Source of the DNA: an uncultured Clostridia bacterium
Lineage (GTDB): Bacteria; Bacillota; Clostridia; Christensenellales; UBA1242
Assembly (NCBI GenBank): GCA_947589025.1
Contig: CANQAY010000004.1
Coordinates: 1-64,000 of the forward strand
Direction: 5' to 3'
Length of the DNA stretch: 64,000 bases
Shown here piece by piece: positions 28,296 to 35,965 of the stretch. Every line of letters begins with the position of its first letter. Within the stretch, counting starts at the first letter, position 1. The translations under genes were made by a program, and so were the position numbers. The notes under the pieces are model-generated. The model had not been told where the DNA came from, searched no databases, and saw only the letters and a list, made by a program, of their open reading frames with translations.

Positions 28296-29159
28296 ATGGG
28301 AATTTTTAAAAAGTTTTTTGATAAGTTAAAATATACATTTAAACGCACCGAACTAACCGATGACTTTTATGACGAACTAGAAGCGTTGCTTGTTTCTAGC
28401 GATATGGGCGTTGAAACCGCCATGGATATTATGGACGAACTTAGGGATACATGTAAGGAAAAATTAATTAAAGATGTGGAACGCGCACAAGTTGAATTAA
28501 AGCAAATTTTAATTAACAAACTGAATGTGTCCAGCACCGATTTTAAATATCCGTTAATTATAACAGTGGTTGGTGTTAATGGTGTGGGCAAAACAACCAG
28601 CATTGCTAAAATGACAAAATTCTTTTTAAAAAATAAAAAATCAGTTTTGCTTGCTGCGGGGGATACTTTCCGCGCCGCAGCCACCGAGCAACTAAATAAT
28701 TGGGCAGAAAAATTAAAAGTTAAAATAGTTAAACAAGGCGAGGGTGCCGATAGCGCGTCTGTTGTGTTTGACGCCATTACCAGCATGAAAGCCAAAAACA
28801 ACGATGTTCTTATTGTGGATACCGCCGGGCGCCTACACACCAAAACCAACCTTATGAAAGAGCTAGAAAAAATTAACAACATTGCTAAACGAGAATATCC
28901 AAACGCAAACTTTTTAAATTTAATTGTGTTAGATGCTTCAATTGGGCAAAATTCCATTGCACAAGTTAAAGCGTTTAAAGATAGCGTGCAAATAGATGGC
29001 ATAATTTTAACTAAACTTGATGGTACAAGCAAGGGCGGAGTGGTTTATCCTATTATAAATGACCTTCAAGTGCCAATAATATTTACAGGCTATGGCGAAA
29101 CAATGGACGATTTATCCACATTTGATGCCGAAAGTTTTGTAGATAAAATTTTAATGTAG
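28296..29159 (+). CDS. ftsY: Signal recognition particle receptor FtsY
   Basis: A 287-residue SRP GTPase that docks Ffh-ribosome complexes at the membrane. The NG domain is nearly complete from the start: a short N-domain, G1 GVNGVGKTTSIAKM near residue 92, AAGDTFRAAA, DTAGRLHTK, and the TKLDGTSKGG loop. The acidic A-domain of other bacteria is absent, as in many Gram-positives. AGGAG precedes ATG 28296. It lies in the smc-ftsY-ylxM-ffh operon. Confidence 0.97.
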   Translation: MGIFKKFFDKLKYTFKRTELTDDFYDELEALLVSSDMGVETAMDIMDELRDTCKEKLIKDVERAQVELKQILINKLNVSSTDFKYPLIITVVGVNGVGKTTSIAKMTKFFLKNKKSVLLAAGDTFRAAATEQLNNWAEKLKVKIVKQGEGADSASVVFDAITSMKAKNNDVLIVDTAGRLHTKTNLMKELEKINNIAKREYPNANFLNLIVLDASIGQNSIAQVKAFKDSVQIDGIILTKLDGTSKGGVVYPIINDLQVPIIFTGYGETMDDLSTFDAESFVDKILM

Positions 29160-29161
29160 TT

Positions 29162-29479
29162 ATGAATATAGAAGATAGAATAAAAATTGCAATTTTAAAT
29201 AAATATTATGGCAATTTGTTAACAGAAAAGCAAAAACAAGTGCTTTATATGTATGTTGACAATAATCTTTCGCTTGCAGAAGTGAGCGCTGAACTTAAAA
29301 TTACCCGCCAAGCGGTCAAAGATGCACTAGATACCGCCATTGCTTCTTTAGAAAAAGCGGAAAATGACTTGCATTTTGTGCAAAGAGATGATAAAATAAA
29401 GAAATTACTAGAAGAAAAGTCGCTATCGCAAATTGATATGCAAACTAGGCTAGAAATTATATCTTTGTTGGAGGACTAA
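29162..29479 (+). CDS. ylxM: SRP-associated protein YlxM
   Basis: A 105-residue protein with a sigma-70 region 4-like helix-turn-helix: LLTEKQKQVLYMYVDNNLS, then LAEVSAELKITRQAVKDALD. YlxM of Gram-positives binds SRP RNA and modulates Ffh; the position between ftsY and ffh is diagnostic. It starts 2 nt after ftsY and ends in a TAATG overlap with ffh, so all three are probably coupled. Confidence 0.93.
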   Translation: MNIEDRIKIAILNKYYGNLLTEKQKQVLYMYVDNNLSLAEVSAELKITRQAVKDALDTAIASLEKAENDLHFVQRDDKIKKLLEEKSLSQIDMQTRLEIISLLED

Positions 29480-30825
29480 TGGCATTTTTTTCTAATTTAA
29501 GCGAAAGATTAAATCACATTTTTAGCAAAATGACAAAACATGGCAAACTTACATCGCTTGAAATTAAAGAGGCAATGCGGGAAATTCGCGTTGCACTGTT
29601 GGAAGCAGATGTTAACTATGTTGTTGCTAAAGATTTTATAAATAAGGTTAGCGAACTTGCTTTGGGTGAGGAAATTTTAAAAAGCTTAACCCCAACTCAG
29701 CAGGTTATTAAAATTGTTAGGGACGAACTAACAAAACTTATGGGTGGGGAAAATCAAAAGCTAGAGGTTAGCCCAAAACCACCCACAATTGTTATGATGT
29801 GCGGCCTGCAAGGCAGTGGTAAAACCACAATGTGCGGCAAGCTTGCTTTAAAATTGAAAAAAGAGGGCAAAAAACCGCTGCTTGTTGCGTGCGATATTTA
29901 TCGCCCAGCCGCAATTGATCAACTTAAAGTGCTTGGCAAATCTATTCAAATAGATGTTTTTGAGCGTGGAACAAACAACCCAGTTAAAACTGTTAAAGAG
30001 GCTATTGATTATGCCAATAAATTTCAGTTGGATACTGTTATTGTGGATACTGCCGGCAGGCTTCAAATTGACGAAAAGTTAATGAATGAGCTTGTTGAAA
30101 TAAAAAAGGCGGTTAACCCAACCGAAATTTTGCTTGTTATTGATGCTATGATAGGGCAAGAGGCGGTGGCCATTTCTAAAGCGTTTAATGACGCACTTGA
30201 TGTTACTGGCGTGGTTTTAACCAAAACGGATGGTGACACACGTGGCGGTGCCGCGCTTTCAATTCGCTCGGTTATTGGCAAACCAATAAAATTTGTTGGT
30301 GTTGGTGAAAAATTAACCGATTTAGAGCCTTTTTATCCAGACCGAATGGCTTCCCGCATTTTGGGTATGGGCGATGTTCTAACGCTTATTGACAAGGCAC
30401 AAGAGGCGGTGGATGAAAAAACTGCCAAAGAAATGGAACGCAAATTTAGGGAAAACAGTTTTGACCTAAATGATTATATCGAGCAAGTTAATTCGCTTAA
30501 AAAAATGGGTGGGTTAAAGTCCATTTTGTCAATGATGCCGGGCATTGGCGGCAAATTAAAGCAAATTGAAAATATGATTGATGACAAAATGCTAGAAAAA
30601 AATAAGGCAATCATTCAATCTATGACCGCCAAAGAGCGTCAAAACCCAGATATTATTAATGGAAGTAGGCGCCAGCGCATTGCAAAGGGTGCAGGTGTTT
30701 CTGTTAGCGATGTTAACAGTTTGTTAAAACAATTTAGCCAAAGCAAAGAAATGATGAAAATGATGAAAAATCCAAAGGCTTATGGTGGCAAAATGGCAAT
30801 GTTAAAAAAATTAATGGGGCAATAA
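29479..30825 (+). CDS. ffh: Signal recognition particle protein Ffh
   Basis: A 448-residue SRP54-type GTPase that binds signal sequences and SRP RNA. The NG domain shows GLQGSGKTT near residue 107, ACDIYRPAAIDQL, DTAGRLQID and TKTDGDTRGGAA. The M domain, from about residue 300, is methionine-rich and contains SRRQRIAKGAG, the RNA-binding element. Its stop codon falls in the loop of the terminator. The SRP RNA gene itself was not found in the window. Confidence 0.97.
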   Translation: MAFFSNLSERLNHIFSKMTKHGKLTSLEIKEAMREIRVALLEADVNYVVAKDFINKVSELALGEEILKSLTPTQQVIKIVRDELTKLMGGENQKLEVSPKPPTIVMMCGLQGSGKTTMCGKLALKLKKEGKKPLLVACDIYRPAAIDQLKVLGKSIQIDVFERGTNNPVKTVKEAIDYANKFQLDTVIVDTAGRLQIDEKLMNELVEIKKAVNPTEILLVIDAMIGQEAVAISKAFNDALDVTGVVLTKTDGDTRGGAALSIRSVIGKPIKFVGVGEKLTDLEPFYPDRMASRILGMGDVLTLIDKAQEAVDEKTAKEMERKFRENSFDLNDYIEQVNSLKKMGGLKSILSMMPGIGGKLKQIENMIDDKMLEKNKAIIQSMTAKERQNPDIINGSRRQRIAKGAGVSVSDVNSLLKQFSQSKEMMKMMKNPKAYGGKMAMLKKLMGQ

Positions 30826-30836
30826 GCCCCTTTTTT
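30816..30836. terminator. Terminator of ffh, shared with the convergent gene
   Basis: GGGGC (30816-30820), loop AATAA containing the ffh stop, GCCCC (30826-30830), T run; a T-rich tract also follows on the minus strand. Confidence 0.82.
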
Positions 30837-31347
30837 AATCTAACAAATATTTTTCTTGAAATATAACTTCACATTCTTTACTAAACAATTTGCCAATAGG
30901 CTTAATAAATTTTTTAGAAACCTCTTTATAAACTTTAACGTTATCAGCAGATTGGTCAAAATAATATCCTGCCAAAATAAAGGTGTATTTAATAATTTCT
31001 TTAATTTCAATGCCAGTTTCTTTACTTATTATGCCCGCATGTGAAATTATTTGATTAATAAAATAATTAAACGATTTAAAATCGGTTAACTGCAAAATAA
31101 GGTTAGGGTATTTATGGTTGTTGCGCTCCATATACATTTGCAAAATATCGCACCTAATTATATCAGAAACTATTGAACTAAGTGTTTTATCTTTGCCATA
31201 TTGAAGCATAAAACTAGCCAAATTAGCATAATCATCATTGTTTAGCTTATAAAGCGGATTAGTTATAAATTCTTCAAAAATATCATTATTATCAAAATAA
31301 TCCAACACATAATTAAATATTTTATTTTTTTGAATTTCGTTTTTCAT
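30835..31347 (-). CDS. Unknown protein, 170 aa
   Basis: Not recognised. A soluble, mostly helical 170-residue protein rich in Asn, Ile, Phe and Tyr. No catalytic motif, signal peptide or membrane segment is visible. It interrupts the common ffh-rpsP order and is oriented against it. It uses a leaderless promoter (TTGACA-16-TAAACT-6 nt-ATG). General composition resembles the other minus-strand unknowns at 130-822 and 50572-51102, but I could not align them convincingly. Confidence 0.65.
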   Translation of the reverse strand: MKNEIQKNKIFNYVLDYFDNNDIFEEFITNPLYKLNNDDYANLASFMLQYGKDKTLSSIVSDIIRCDILQMYMERNNHKYPNLILQLTDFKSFNYFINQIISHAGIISKETGIEIKEIIKYTFILAGYYFDQSADNVKVYKEVSKKFIKPIGKLFSKECEVIFQEKYLLD

Positions 31348-31353
31348 GCTTTC

Positions 31354-31381
31354 AGTTTAACATAAAAATTAAATTTGTCAA
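31354..31381 (-). promoter_or_regulatory. Minus-strand promoter, predicted leaderless start at 31347
   Basis: Minus-strand TTGACA (31376-31381), 16 nt, extended TGT-TAAACT (31354-31359), 6 nt, ATG 31347. Confidence 0.72.
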
Positions 31382-31419
31382 TAGTTAAATAAAAAATTTG
31401 TAAAATTTTAAATAAATGC

Positions 31420-31448
31420 TTTACAAATATAATTTTTTGTGTTATAAT
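31420..31448 (+). promoter_or_regulatory. Promoter of the rpsP operon
   Basis: TTTACA (31420-31425), 17 nt, TATAAT (31443-31448). Flanked by the inverted repeat GCTTTAC (31419-31425) and GTAAAGC (31449-31455). Confidence 0.75.
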
Positions 31449-31498
31449 GTAAAGCGAATTAACTTTACACAAGTTAAATTTATATAAAAGGAGAATTT

Positions 31499-31795
31499 AT
31501 GGCAGTAAAAATTAGGTTAACCCGTTTGGGAGATAAAAAATCCCCATTCTATCGTGTTGTGGTGGCTGATGCTCGCGTTGCAAGAGACGGCAAATATATA
31601 GAGCAACTTGGCACTTACAATCCATTAACCAAGCCAGCTGAAATTAAAATTGATAAAGAATTGGCAGCTAAATGGCTTAAAAATGGCGCCCAACCAACTG
31701 AAACCACTAAGGCTCTTCTTCAAACAGTTGGCGTTTTGGAAGTTAAGGGCAATAGCGCACCTAAAACAAATAATAAGAAAAAGAAAAAAGATTAA
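31499..31795 (+). CDS. rpsP: 30S ribosomal protein S16
   Basis: A 98-residue protein with the S16 core [24 protein letters not shown] at the N-terminus, here read in two parts: the RLTRLGDKK and [11 protein letters not shown] blocks, then [10 protein letters not shown] lysine-rich tail (NNKKKKKD) ends it. AAGGAG precedes ATG 31499. It heads the rpsP-khpA-rimM-trmD operon; the 50-nt leader contains a possible GTAAAG/CTTTAC hairpin at the transcript start. Confidence 0.97.
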   Translation: MAVKIRLTRLGDKKSPFYRVVVADARVARDGKYIEQLGTYNPLTKPAEIKIDKELAAKWLKNGAQPTETTKALLQTVGVLEVKGNSAPKTNNKKKKKD

Positions 31796-31808
31796 TTAGG
31801 AGTGGTTT

Positions 31809-32039
31809 ATGCAAGAGATGTTAGAATACATTGTTAAAAATTTGGTTTCTTGCCCGGACGATGTTCAAATTGAATGTAAAGATTCTGGCAAAAGCAAAGT
31901 TTTTAAAGTTAAAGTTGCCAAAAAAGATTTAGGCAATGTTATTGGTCGCGGCGGAAATATAGCCAACGCTATTCGCACTGTTGTTAAATCGGTTGGCACA
32001 GGTAAAGAAAGGCTAGTAATTAATTTTGATGAAAAATAA
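31809..32039 (+). CDS. khpA: KH-domain RNA-binding protein KhpA (YlqC)
   Basis: A 76-residue single KH domain with the nucleotide-binding loop GNVIGRGGNIANAIR (GxxG: GRGG) near residues 44-58. The family binds RNA, partners with KhpB/Jag, and affects cell division and sRNA stability in Gram-positives. AGGAG precedes ATG 31809. It overlaps rimM by 11 nt. Confidence 0.94.
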   Translation: MQEMLEYIVKNLVSCPDDVQIECKDSGKSKVFKVKVAKKDLGNVIGRGGNIANAIRTVVKSVGTGKERLVINFDEK

Positions 32040-32532
32040 TTTGCTTGAAATTGGCAAAATTGTTCGCGCTCACGGCATCAAAGGGGCAGTTAAAGTAATA
32101 AGTTACCTAGATGGCGTGAATTTTTCTATATTTAAAAACATTTTTGTTGGGGAAACTTTTGCCCCCGCTAAAATTACAAAGTGTTTGCCGCTAAATAACG
32201 AGGCATATTCGCTAACAATTGATATAATCCCTAATGTTGATGTGGCAGAAACTTTTAAAAATAAATCGCTGTTCGTAAACAGGGCGGATTATGCCGAACT
32301 TAAAGGCAAAATTTATTTAAGCGACCTAATCAATAAACCCGTTTTAAATGAAAAGGGCAAGGAAATTGGCACAATGGTGGATTTTGATGACTATGGCGCA
32401 AGCGTAGTTTTAACAATTAGGTGCGGCACCGTTAGTTATCAAATTCCTTTTGTTGACGATATTATAGAATATAACGAAGACCTTGATGTATTTTTAATTA
32501 ATCAACAAAAGTTTGAGGATGTTAGAATATGA
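32029..32532 (+). CDS. rimM: 16S rRNA processing protein RimM
   Basis: A 167-residue 30S assembly factor binding S19. The N-terminal domain begins LEIGKIVRAHGIKGAVKV, and the PRC-barrel-like C-terminal domain includes YLSDLINKPV and IPFVDDIIEY. The start is placed at ATG 32029, inside the end of khpA; a TTG one codon earlier is possible. It ends in an ATGA overlap with trmD. Confidence 0.94.
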   Translation: MKNNLLEIGKIVRAHGIKGAVKVISYLDGVNFSIFKNIFVGETFAPAKITKCLPLNNEAYSLTIDIIPNVDVAETFKNKSLFVNRADYAELKGKIYLSDLINKPVLNEKGKEIGTMVDFDDYGASVVLTIRCGTVSYQIPFVDDIIEYNEDLDVFLINQQKFEDVRI

Positions 32533-33203
32533 AAATTGATATTTTAACGCTTTTCCCTGAAATGTTTGCTCCCTTAAAAGAGAGCATTATTAAACGCGCG
32601 GTGGAAAAGGGCAAAGTTAAAATTAACATTATTAATATACGCGATTTTGCCACTCCGCCACACTACAAATGTGACGATGAGCCTTTTGGTGGTGGTGCGG
32701 GCATGGTTATGATGTGTGAACCGTTGTTTAAAGCGATAGAAAGCGTTAAAAAAACTGGCTCGCAAATTTTTTATATGTCCCCACGCGGCAAAGTGTTTGA
32801 CCAGCAAACCGCTGTTAAACTCTCTAAAAAAAGGCATTTAATTTTAATTTGCGGGCATTATGAAGGCATTGACCAGCGCGTGCTAGATTATTTTAATGTT
32901 CAAGAACTTTCTATTGGTGATTATGTGCTAACGGGCGGAGAACTGCCCGCAATGGTGGTGGCAGACACAATAATAAGGCTTATCCCAGATGTTATAACGG
33001 CAGAAAGTACGTTGGAAGAAAGTTTTTCAAATAATCTTTTAGAGTATAACCAATACACCCGCCCAGCAACATTTAGGGGGATGACTGTCCCCGAAGTGCT
33101 GTTGAACGGCAACCATAAAAAAATAAAGGAATTTAGGGCAAATGAGGCGCTAGAAATAACCAAACGCAACCGCCCAGACCTTTTAAAAAATAAAATCACT
33201 TAA
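32529..33203 (+). CDS. trmD: tRNA (guanine-37-N1)-methyltransferase
   Basis: A 224-residue SPOUT methyltransferase that prevents +1 frameshifting. It has DILTLFPEMF, DDEPFGGGAGMVM, ICGHYEGIDQRV and the knot motif LSIGDYVLTGGELPA, with the YTRPATFRGMTVPEVL block near the end. It starts in the ATGA overlap with rimM. rplS, normally next, is displaced by 2.3 kb; ylqF follows instead. Its stop is in the loop of a terminator. Confidence 0.97.
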   Translation: MKIDILTLFPEMFAPLKESIIKRAVEKGKVKINIINIRDFATPPHYKCDDEPFGGGAGMVMMCEPLFKAIESVKKTGSQIFYMSPRGKVFDQQTAVKLSKKRHLILICGHYEGIDQRVLDYFNVQELSIGDYVLTGGELPAMVVADTIIRLIPDVITAESTLEESFSNNLLEYNQYTRPATFRGMTVPEVLLNGNHKKIKEFRANEALEITKRNRPDLLKNKIT

Positions 33204-33219
33204 AAATAGTGGTTTTTTT
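33194..33219 (+). terminator. Terminator of trmD
   Basis: AATCACT (33194-33200), loop TAAAAAT containing the stop, AGTGGTT (33208-33214, one G-U), T run. Confidence 0.75.
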
Positions 33220-33229
33220 ATTTAATTTG

Positions 33230-33238
33230 TGCTATTAT
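33230..33238 (+). promoter_or_regulatory. Extended -10 of ylqF, predicted leaderless start at 33245
   Basis: TGC-TATTAT (TATTAT 33233-33238), 6 nt, ATG 33245; weak -35; no Shine-Dalgarno. Confidence 0.58.
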
Positions 33239-33244
33239 TAAACT

Positions 33245-34075
33245 ATGATAAATTGGTTTCCGGGGCATATGAACAAAACTTTAAAGCAAATGCAGGGCGA
33301 TAGCAAACTTTGTGATTGCTTTATTTACGTGCTGGATGCTCGCTGCCCAACAAGTTGCATTAACCCGGAATTTTTAAAGGTGGTTAAGGGCAAACCAATA
33401 ATTTACGTGCTAAATAAGGCAGATTTAGTTAACACTACTGACATTAACAACTTTAAAGCATATTTTAATAACCTGGGCAGTGAGTGCGTAAGCTTAAATG
33501 CAACGGTTAGCGGAAATTCCAAAATTATAATAAGCACAATAAACAAAATTTTTAAGGATAGGCTTACTGCCAACGCACAAAAAAATGTAAACTTTATAAC
33601 CCGCGCCATGGTGCTAGGTGTGCCAAATTCGGGCAAATCCACAATTGTAAACAATCTTTGCAACAAGGCTAGGGCAGTAACTGGCAACAAGGCGGGGGTC
33701 ACTCGCAACAAACAGTGGGTAAGGGTTACTGAAAATATTGAAATTATGGATACCCCGGGCGTGCTTCTGCCAAACTTTGATGATGAAGAAAAGGCGTACA
33801 ACCTTGCCATTGTTGGCTCGGTTAAAGATGAGGTTTTAAACCTTGTTGAAGTAGCATATAAACTTATTGATAGGTTGAATAAACATGTTTTGTCATCTAA
33901 ATACAACGTAGATATAGACAATAATACACCATATAATGCAGTGTTAGAGAAAATTGGTAAAAAGCGTGGCTGCATTATTAAAGGTGGCGAAATTGATTTG
34001 GAGCGCGCGGCAAAAACACTTTTAACTGATTTCCGCTCCGGCAAGATTGGCAAAATTTGCTTTGAAAAAATTTAA
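33245..34075 (+). CDS. rbgA: Ribosome biogenesis GTPase YlqF/RbgA
   Basis: A 276-residue circularly permuted GTPase for late 50S assembly. The order is G4 YVLNKADLV (about residue 53), G1 GVPNSGKSTIVNNL (about 127), G2 region GVTRNKQWV, and G3 DTPGVLLP (about 172), then a C-terminal helical RNA-binding domain. The N-terminus MINWFPGHMNKTLKQM is diagnostic. It starts 41 nt after trmD with a predicted leaderless mRNA and is followed by rnhB and yraN, as in Bacillus. Confidence 0.95.
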   Translation: MINWFPGHMNKTLKQMQGDSKLCDCFIYVLDARCPTSCINPEFLKVVKGKPIIYVLNKADLVNTTDINNFKAYFNNLGSECVSLNATVSGNSKIIISTINKIFKDRLTANAQKNVNFITRAMVLGVPNSGKSTIVNNLCNKARAVTGNKAGVTRNKQWVRVTENIEIMDTPGVLLPNFDDEEKAYNLAIVGSVKDEVLNLVEVAYKLIDRLNKHVLSSKYNVDIDNNTPYNAVLEKIGKKRGCIIKGGEIDLERAAKTLLTDFRSGKIGKICFEKI

Positions 34076-34082
34076 AGGGATT

Positions 34083-34709
34083 ATGATAAACACAAAAGAA
34101 TTATTTGATTACGATTTATCGTTAATGAGCAACAACATAAAATTAATTGCTGGCATAGACGAAGTTGGGCGCGGCCCACTTGCAGGGCCGGTTGTTACCG
34201 CATGCGTAATTATGAATTATGATGAAATGATTGATGGCGTTTTTGATAGCAAACAAGTTACAAAAAAGAATAGGGAACTTTTGTACGACCAAATTTTATC
34301 CCACGCAAAGGCGGTTTCAATTAGCATGAGAGATAATAACCGCATTGATGAAATTAACATTTTGCAAGCCACAATAGAGAGCATGAAAGAGAGTTACAAC
34401 AACCTTGTAATTAAGCCGGATTTGCTTTTAATTGACGCCGTTAAACTAAATGTTTGCAAAAATGAAAAATCAATTATAAAAGGCGATGCCACAAGTTACG
34501 CCATTGCCTGCGCTTCAATTGTGGCAAAGGTGTATAGGGATAGATTGATGGCAGACCTTGCCAAAACATACCCGAATTATGATTTTGAAAATAATGTGGG
34601 TTATGGCACCCAAAAGCACTATGAGGCAATTAAAAAATATGGAATAACGCCCATCCACCGTCTATCATTTTTAAAGAAGTTTAATGAAGAACAAGCAAAA
34701 GAGGGTTAA
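34083..34709 (+). CDS. rnhB: Ribonuclease HII
   Basis: A 208-residue nuclease that removes RNA from hybrids and single ribonucleotides from DNA. The catalytic GIDEVGRGPLAGPVV (Asp-Glu) lies near residue 23, with a further acidic residue in LLIDAVKL and the KGDATSYAIACASIVAKVYRD block after it, split here as KGDATSYAIACAS and IVAKVYRD. ATG 34083 is chosen because AAAGGGA lies just upstream; an earlier in-frame start at 34047 would overlap rbgA by 29 nt without a ribosome site. Confidence 0.95.
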   Translation: MINTKELFDYDLSLMSNNIKLIAGIDEVGRGPLAGPVVTACVIMNYDEMIDGVFDSKQVTKKNRELLYDQILSHAKAVSISMRDNNRIDEINILQATIESMKESYNNLVIKPDLLLIDAVKLNVCKNEKSIIKGDATSYAIACASIVAKVYRDRLMADLAKTYPNYDFENNVGYGTQKHYEAIKKYGITPIHRLSFLKKFNEEQAKEG

Positions 34710-34712
34710 ATT

Positions 34713-35060
34713 ATGGATCATTTGTTATACGGCAAGAAGAATGAAGCACTTGCCACAAGTTATTTAAAGAAAAAGGGCTACACTATTATTGCAAACAATT
34801 ATAAGAACAAAATAGGGGAAATTGACATAATTGCCAAATATAACAACACAACTGTTTTTGTGGAGGTTAAGGGCAGAATGTCACGCAAATTTGGCGACCC
34901 ATTTGAGGCAATAGACTATCGCAAACAAAACAAAATACGCATGGTCGCCACAATGTATTTAAAAGAGCACAATTTGATTGATGCCCCGTGCCGATTTGAC
35001 GCCATTTCTGTTTTGGGCGACACAGATGCCGAAATTCGCCACATAGAAAACGCCTTTTAA
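34713..35060 (+). CDS. yraN: YraN family (UPF0102) endonuclease-like protein
   Basis: A 115-residue protein with a restriction-endonuclease-like fold. It has GKKNEALATSYLKKKGYTI, then the core KIGEIDIIAKYNNTTVFVEVKGR (Glu...Asp...Glu-x-Lys), read in two parts: IGEIDIIAKY and VFVEVKGRMS. The biochemical role is unsettled. It starts 3 nt after rnhB, a common neighbour. The next 477 nt carry only a decayed gene and the rplS leader. Confidence 0.92.
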   Translation: MDHLLYGKKNEALATSYLKKKGYTIIANNYKNKIGEIDIIAKYNNTTVFVEVKGRMSRKFGDPFEAIDYRKQNKIRMVATMYLKEHNLIDAPCRFDAISVLGDTDAEIRHIENAF

Positions 35061-35077
35061 AATTAAAAAGGAAAATT

Positions 35078-35417
35078 ATGAATGCAACAAAAATCAGTTT
35101 TAACAAAATTAACAGTAAAGAAGTTCAAAAAGGTTATGTTATAGACAACTATATAAACGAAAAACACGATTTAGGTTTTTCGTTAGTTCGTTCACATTAA
35201 ATGGGGAACATCCTTTAATGAAAAATAAAAATTCAAGCAAAACATAATATATAATTCGTGGATTTGGTTGTTTTTTTGTTAATAGCGAACAAATCGAAGT
35301 AAAAGCGAGGATGTCATTATTATTCCTAAAAACACTAAATACAAGTTTAATGGGAAATTCACTGCAATTTTAATTTCAAGCCCAGCCTTTAACCCAAAAG
35401 ATGACATTTTTTATTAA
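35078..35417 (+). pseudogene. Decayed small cupin-domain protein gene
   Basis: An AAAGGA site and ATG 35078 open a frame encoding MNATKISFNKINSKEVQKG up to a TAA at 35198-35200. Translation continues coherently in a second frame from about 35197 (LNGEHPLMKNKNSSKT, a TAA at 35245-35247, then YIIRGFGCFFVNSEQIEVKA) and in a third from 35307 (EDVIIIPKNTKYKFNGKF, TAILISSPAFNPKDDIFY, TAA 35415-35417). Joined, these give about 113 residues of a typical single-domain cupin: HP...K...YYIIxGxG, EIEV-GDVIIIP-like strand, NTKY-x2-G and SPAFNP tail. Two single-base deletions (near 35194 and 35306) and one nonsense codon explain the break-up. Sequencing error could cause one of these, hardly all three. Confidence 0.75.
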
Positions 35418-35443
35418 AGTTTATAAAAATTTTTCAAAAACAC

Positions 35444-35472
35444 TTGCAAATTGCAAAATTATGTGTTATCAT
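35444..35472 (+). promoter_or_regulatory. Promoter of rplS
   Basis: TTGCAA (35444-35449), 17 nt, extended TGT-TATCAT (35467-35472). Confidence 0.7.
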
Positions 35473-35478
35473 ACATAA

Positions 35479-35530
35479 GTTGATTATTGGCGGTCCGCTG
35501 TGTTCCAATCATATGAACGTCAAATTAGGA
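35479..35530 (+). promoter_or_regulatory. Candidate L19 leader RNA
   Basis: Between the predicted +1 (about 35479) and the AGGAGG site two pairings are possible: TGATTATTGG (35481-35490) with CCAATCA (35505-35511), and GTTC (35502-35505) with GAAC (35515-35518). Position and the GTTCCAATCATATGAAC element recall the Bacillota L19 leader (Rfam L19_leader); this is from memory and not tested with a covariance model. Confidence 0.5.
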
Positions 35531-35537
35531 GGTAGAA

Positions 35538-35879
35538 ATGACTATTATCGACCAAATCGAGAAAGAGCAAGTTAGAACAGACATTACTCCTTTCAATATT
35601 GGAGACACTGTGCGTGTTATGTACAAAGTGAAGGAAGGAGATAAAGAGCGTGTTCAGGCCTATGAAGGCGTTGTAATTGCTAAAAAAGGTGCGGGAGTTA
35701 GAGAAAACTTTACCGTTAGGCGCATTTCGTTTGGCGTTGGTGTGGAAAGGACATTCCCTACAAACAGCCCAAGGATTGAAAAAGTTGTGGTTGTTCGCAA
35801 AGGTAAAGTTCGCCGTGCTAAAATTTATTACATTCGCAATCTTTCTGGTAAGGCAGCAAAAGTTAAAGAAGTTAGATAA
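35538..35879 (+). CDS. rplS: 50S ribosomal protein L19
   Basis: A 113-residue protein at the 30S-50S interface. The motifs [32 protein letters not shown] and [19 protein letters not shown] are characteristic, as is the C-terminal [25 protein letters not shown] precedes ATG 35538. It is transcribed alone from its own promoter and leader, having been separated from trmD. Confidence 0.98.
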   Translation: MTIIDQIEKEQVRTDITPFNIGDTVRVMYKVKEGDKERVQAYEGVVIAKKGAGVRENFTVRRISFGVGVERTFPTNSPRIEKVVVVRKGKVRRAKIYYIRNLSGKAAKVKEVR

Positions 35880-35897
35880 GGCAGCAATGCCTTTTTT
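35878..35897 (+). terminator. Terminator of rplS (GCAA tetraloop)
   Basis: AAGGCA (35878-35883), GCAA, TGCCTT (35888-35893), T run. Confidence 0.87.
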
Positions 35898-35930
35898 CTT
35901 TTAAATTCAAACATTTGTTCGATAATTTAG

Positions 35931-35959
35931 TTGACACTATTTGCCAAATTTTGTAAAAT
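35931..35959 (+). promoter_or_regulatory. Promoter of the comM operon, predicted leaderless start at 35966
   Basis: TTGACA (35931-35936), 17 nt, TAAAAT (35954-35959), 6 nt, ATG 35966; no Shine-Dalgarno. Confidence 0.78.
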
Positions 35960-35965
35960 AAAATC

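Noticed and set aside
34047-34082. Longer rnhB start
   Set aside because: No ribosome site, and it would overlap rbgA by 29 nt; AAAGGGA precedes ATG 34083.
35201-35400. Short peptides in the yraN-rplS gap as functional small proteins
   Set aside because: The frames join into a single cupin sequence, so decay explains them better.
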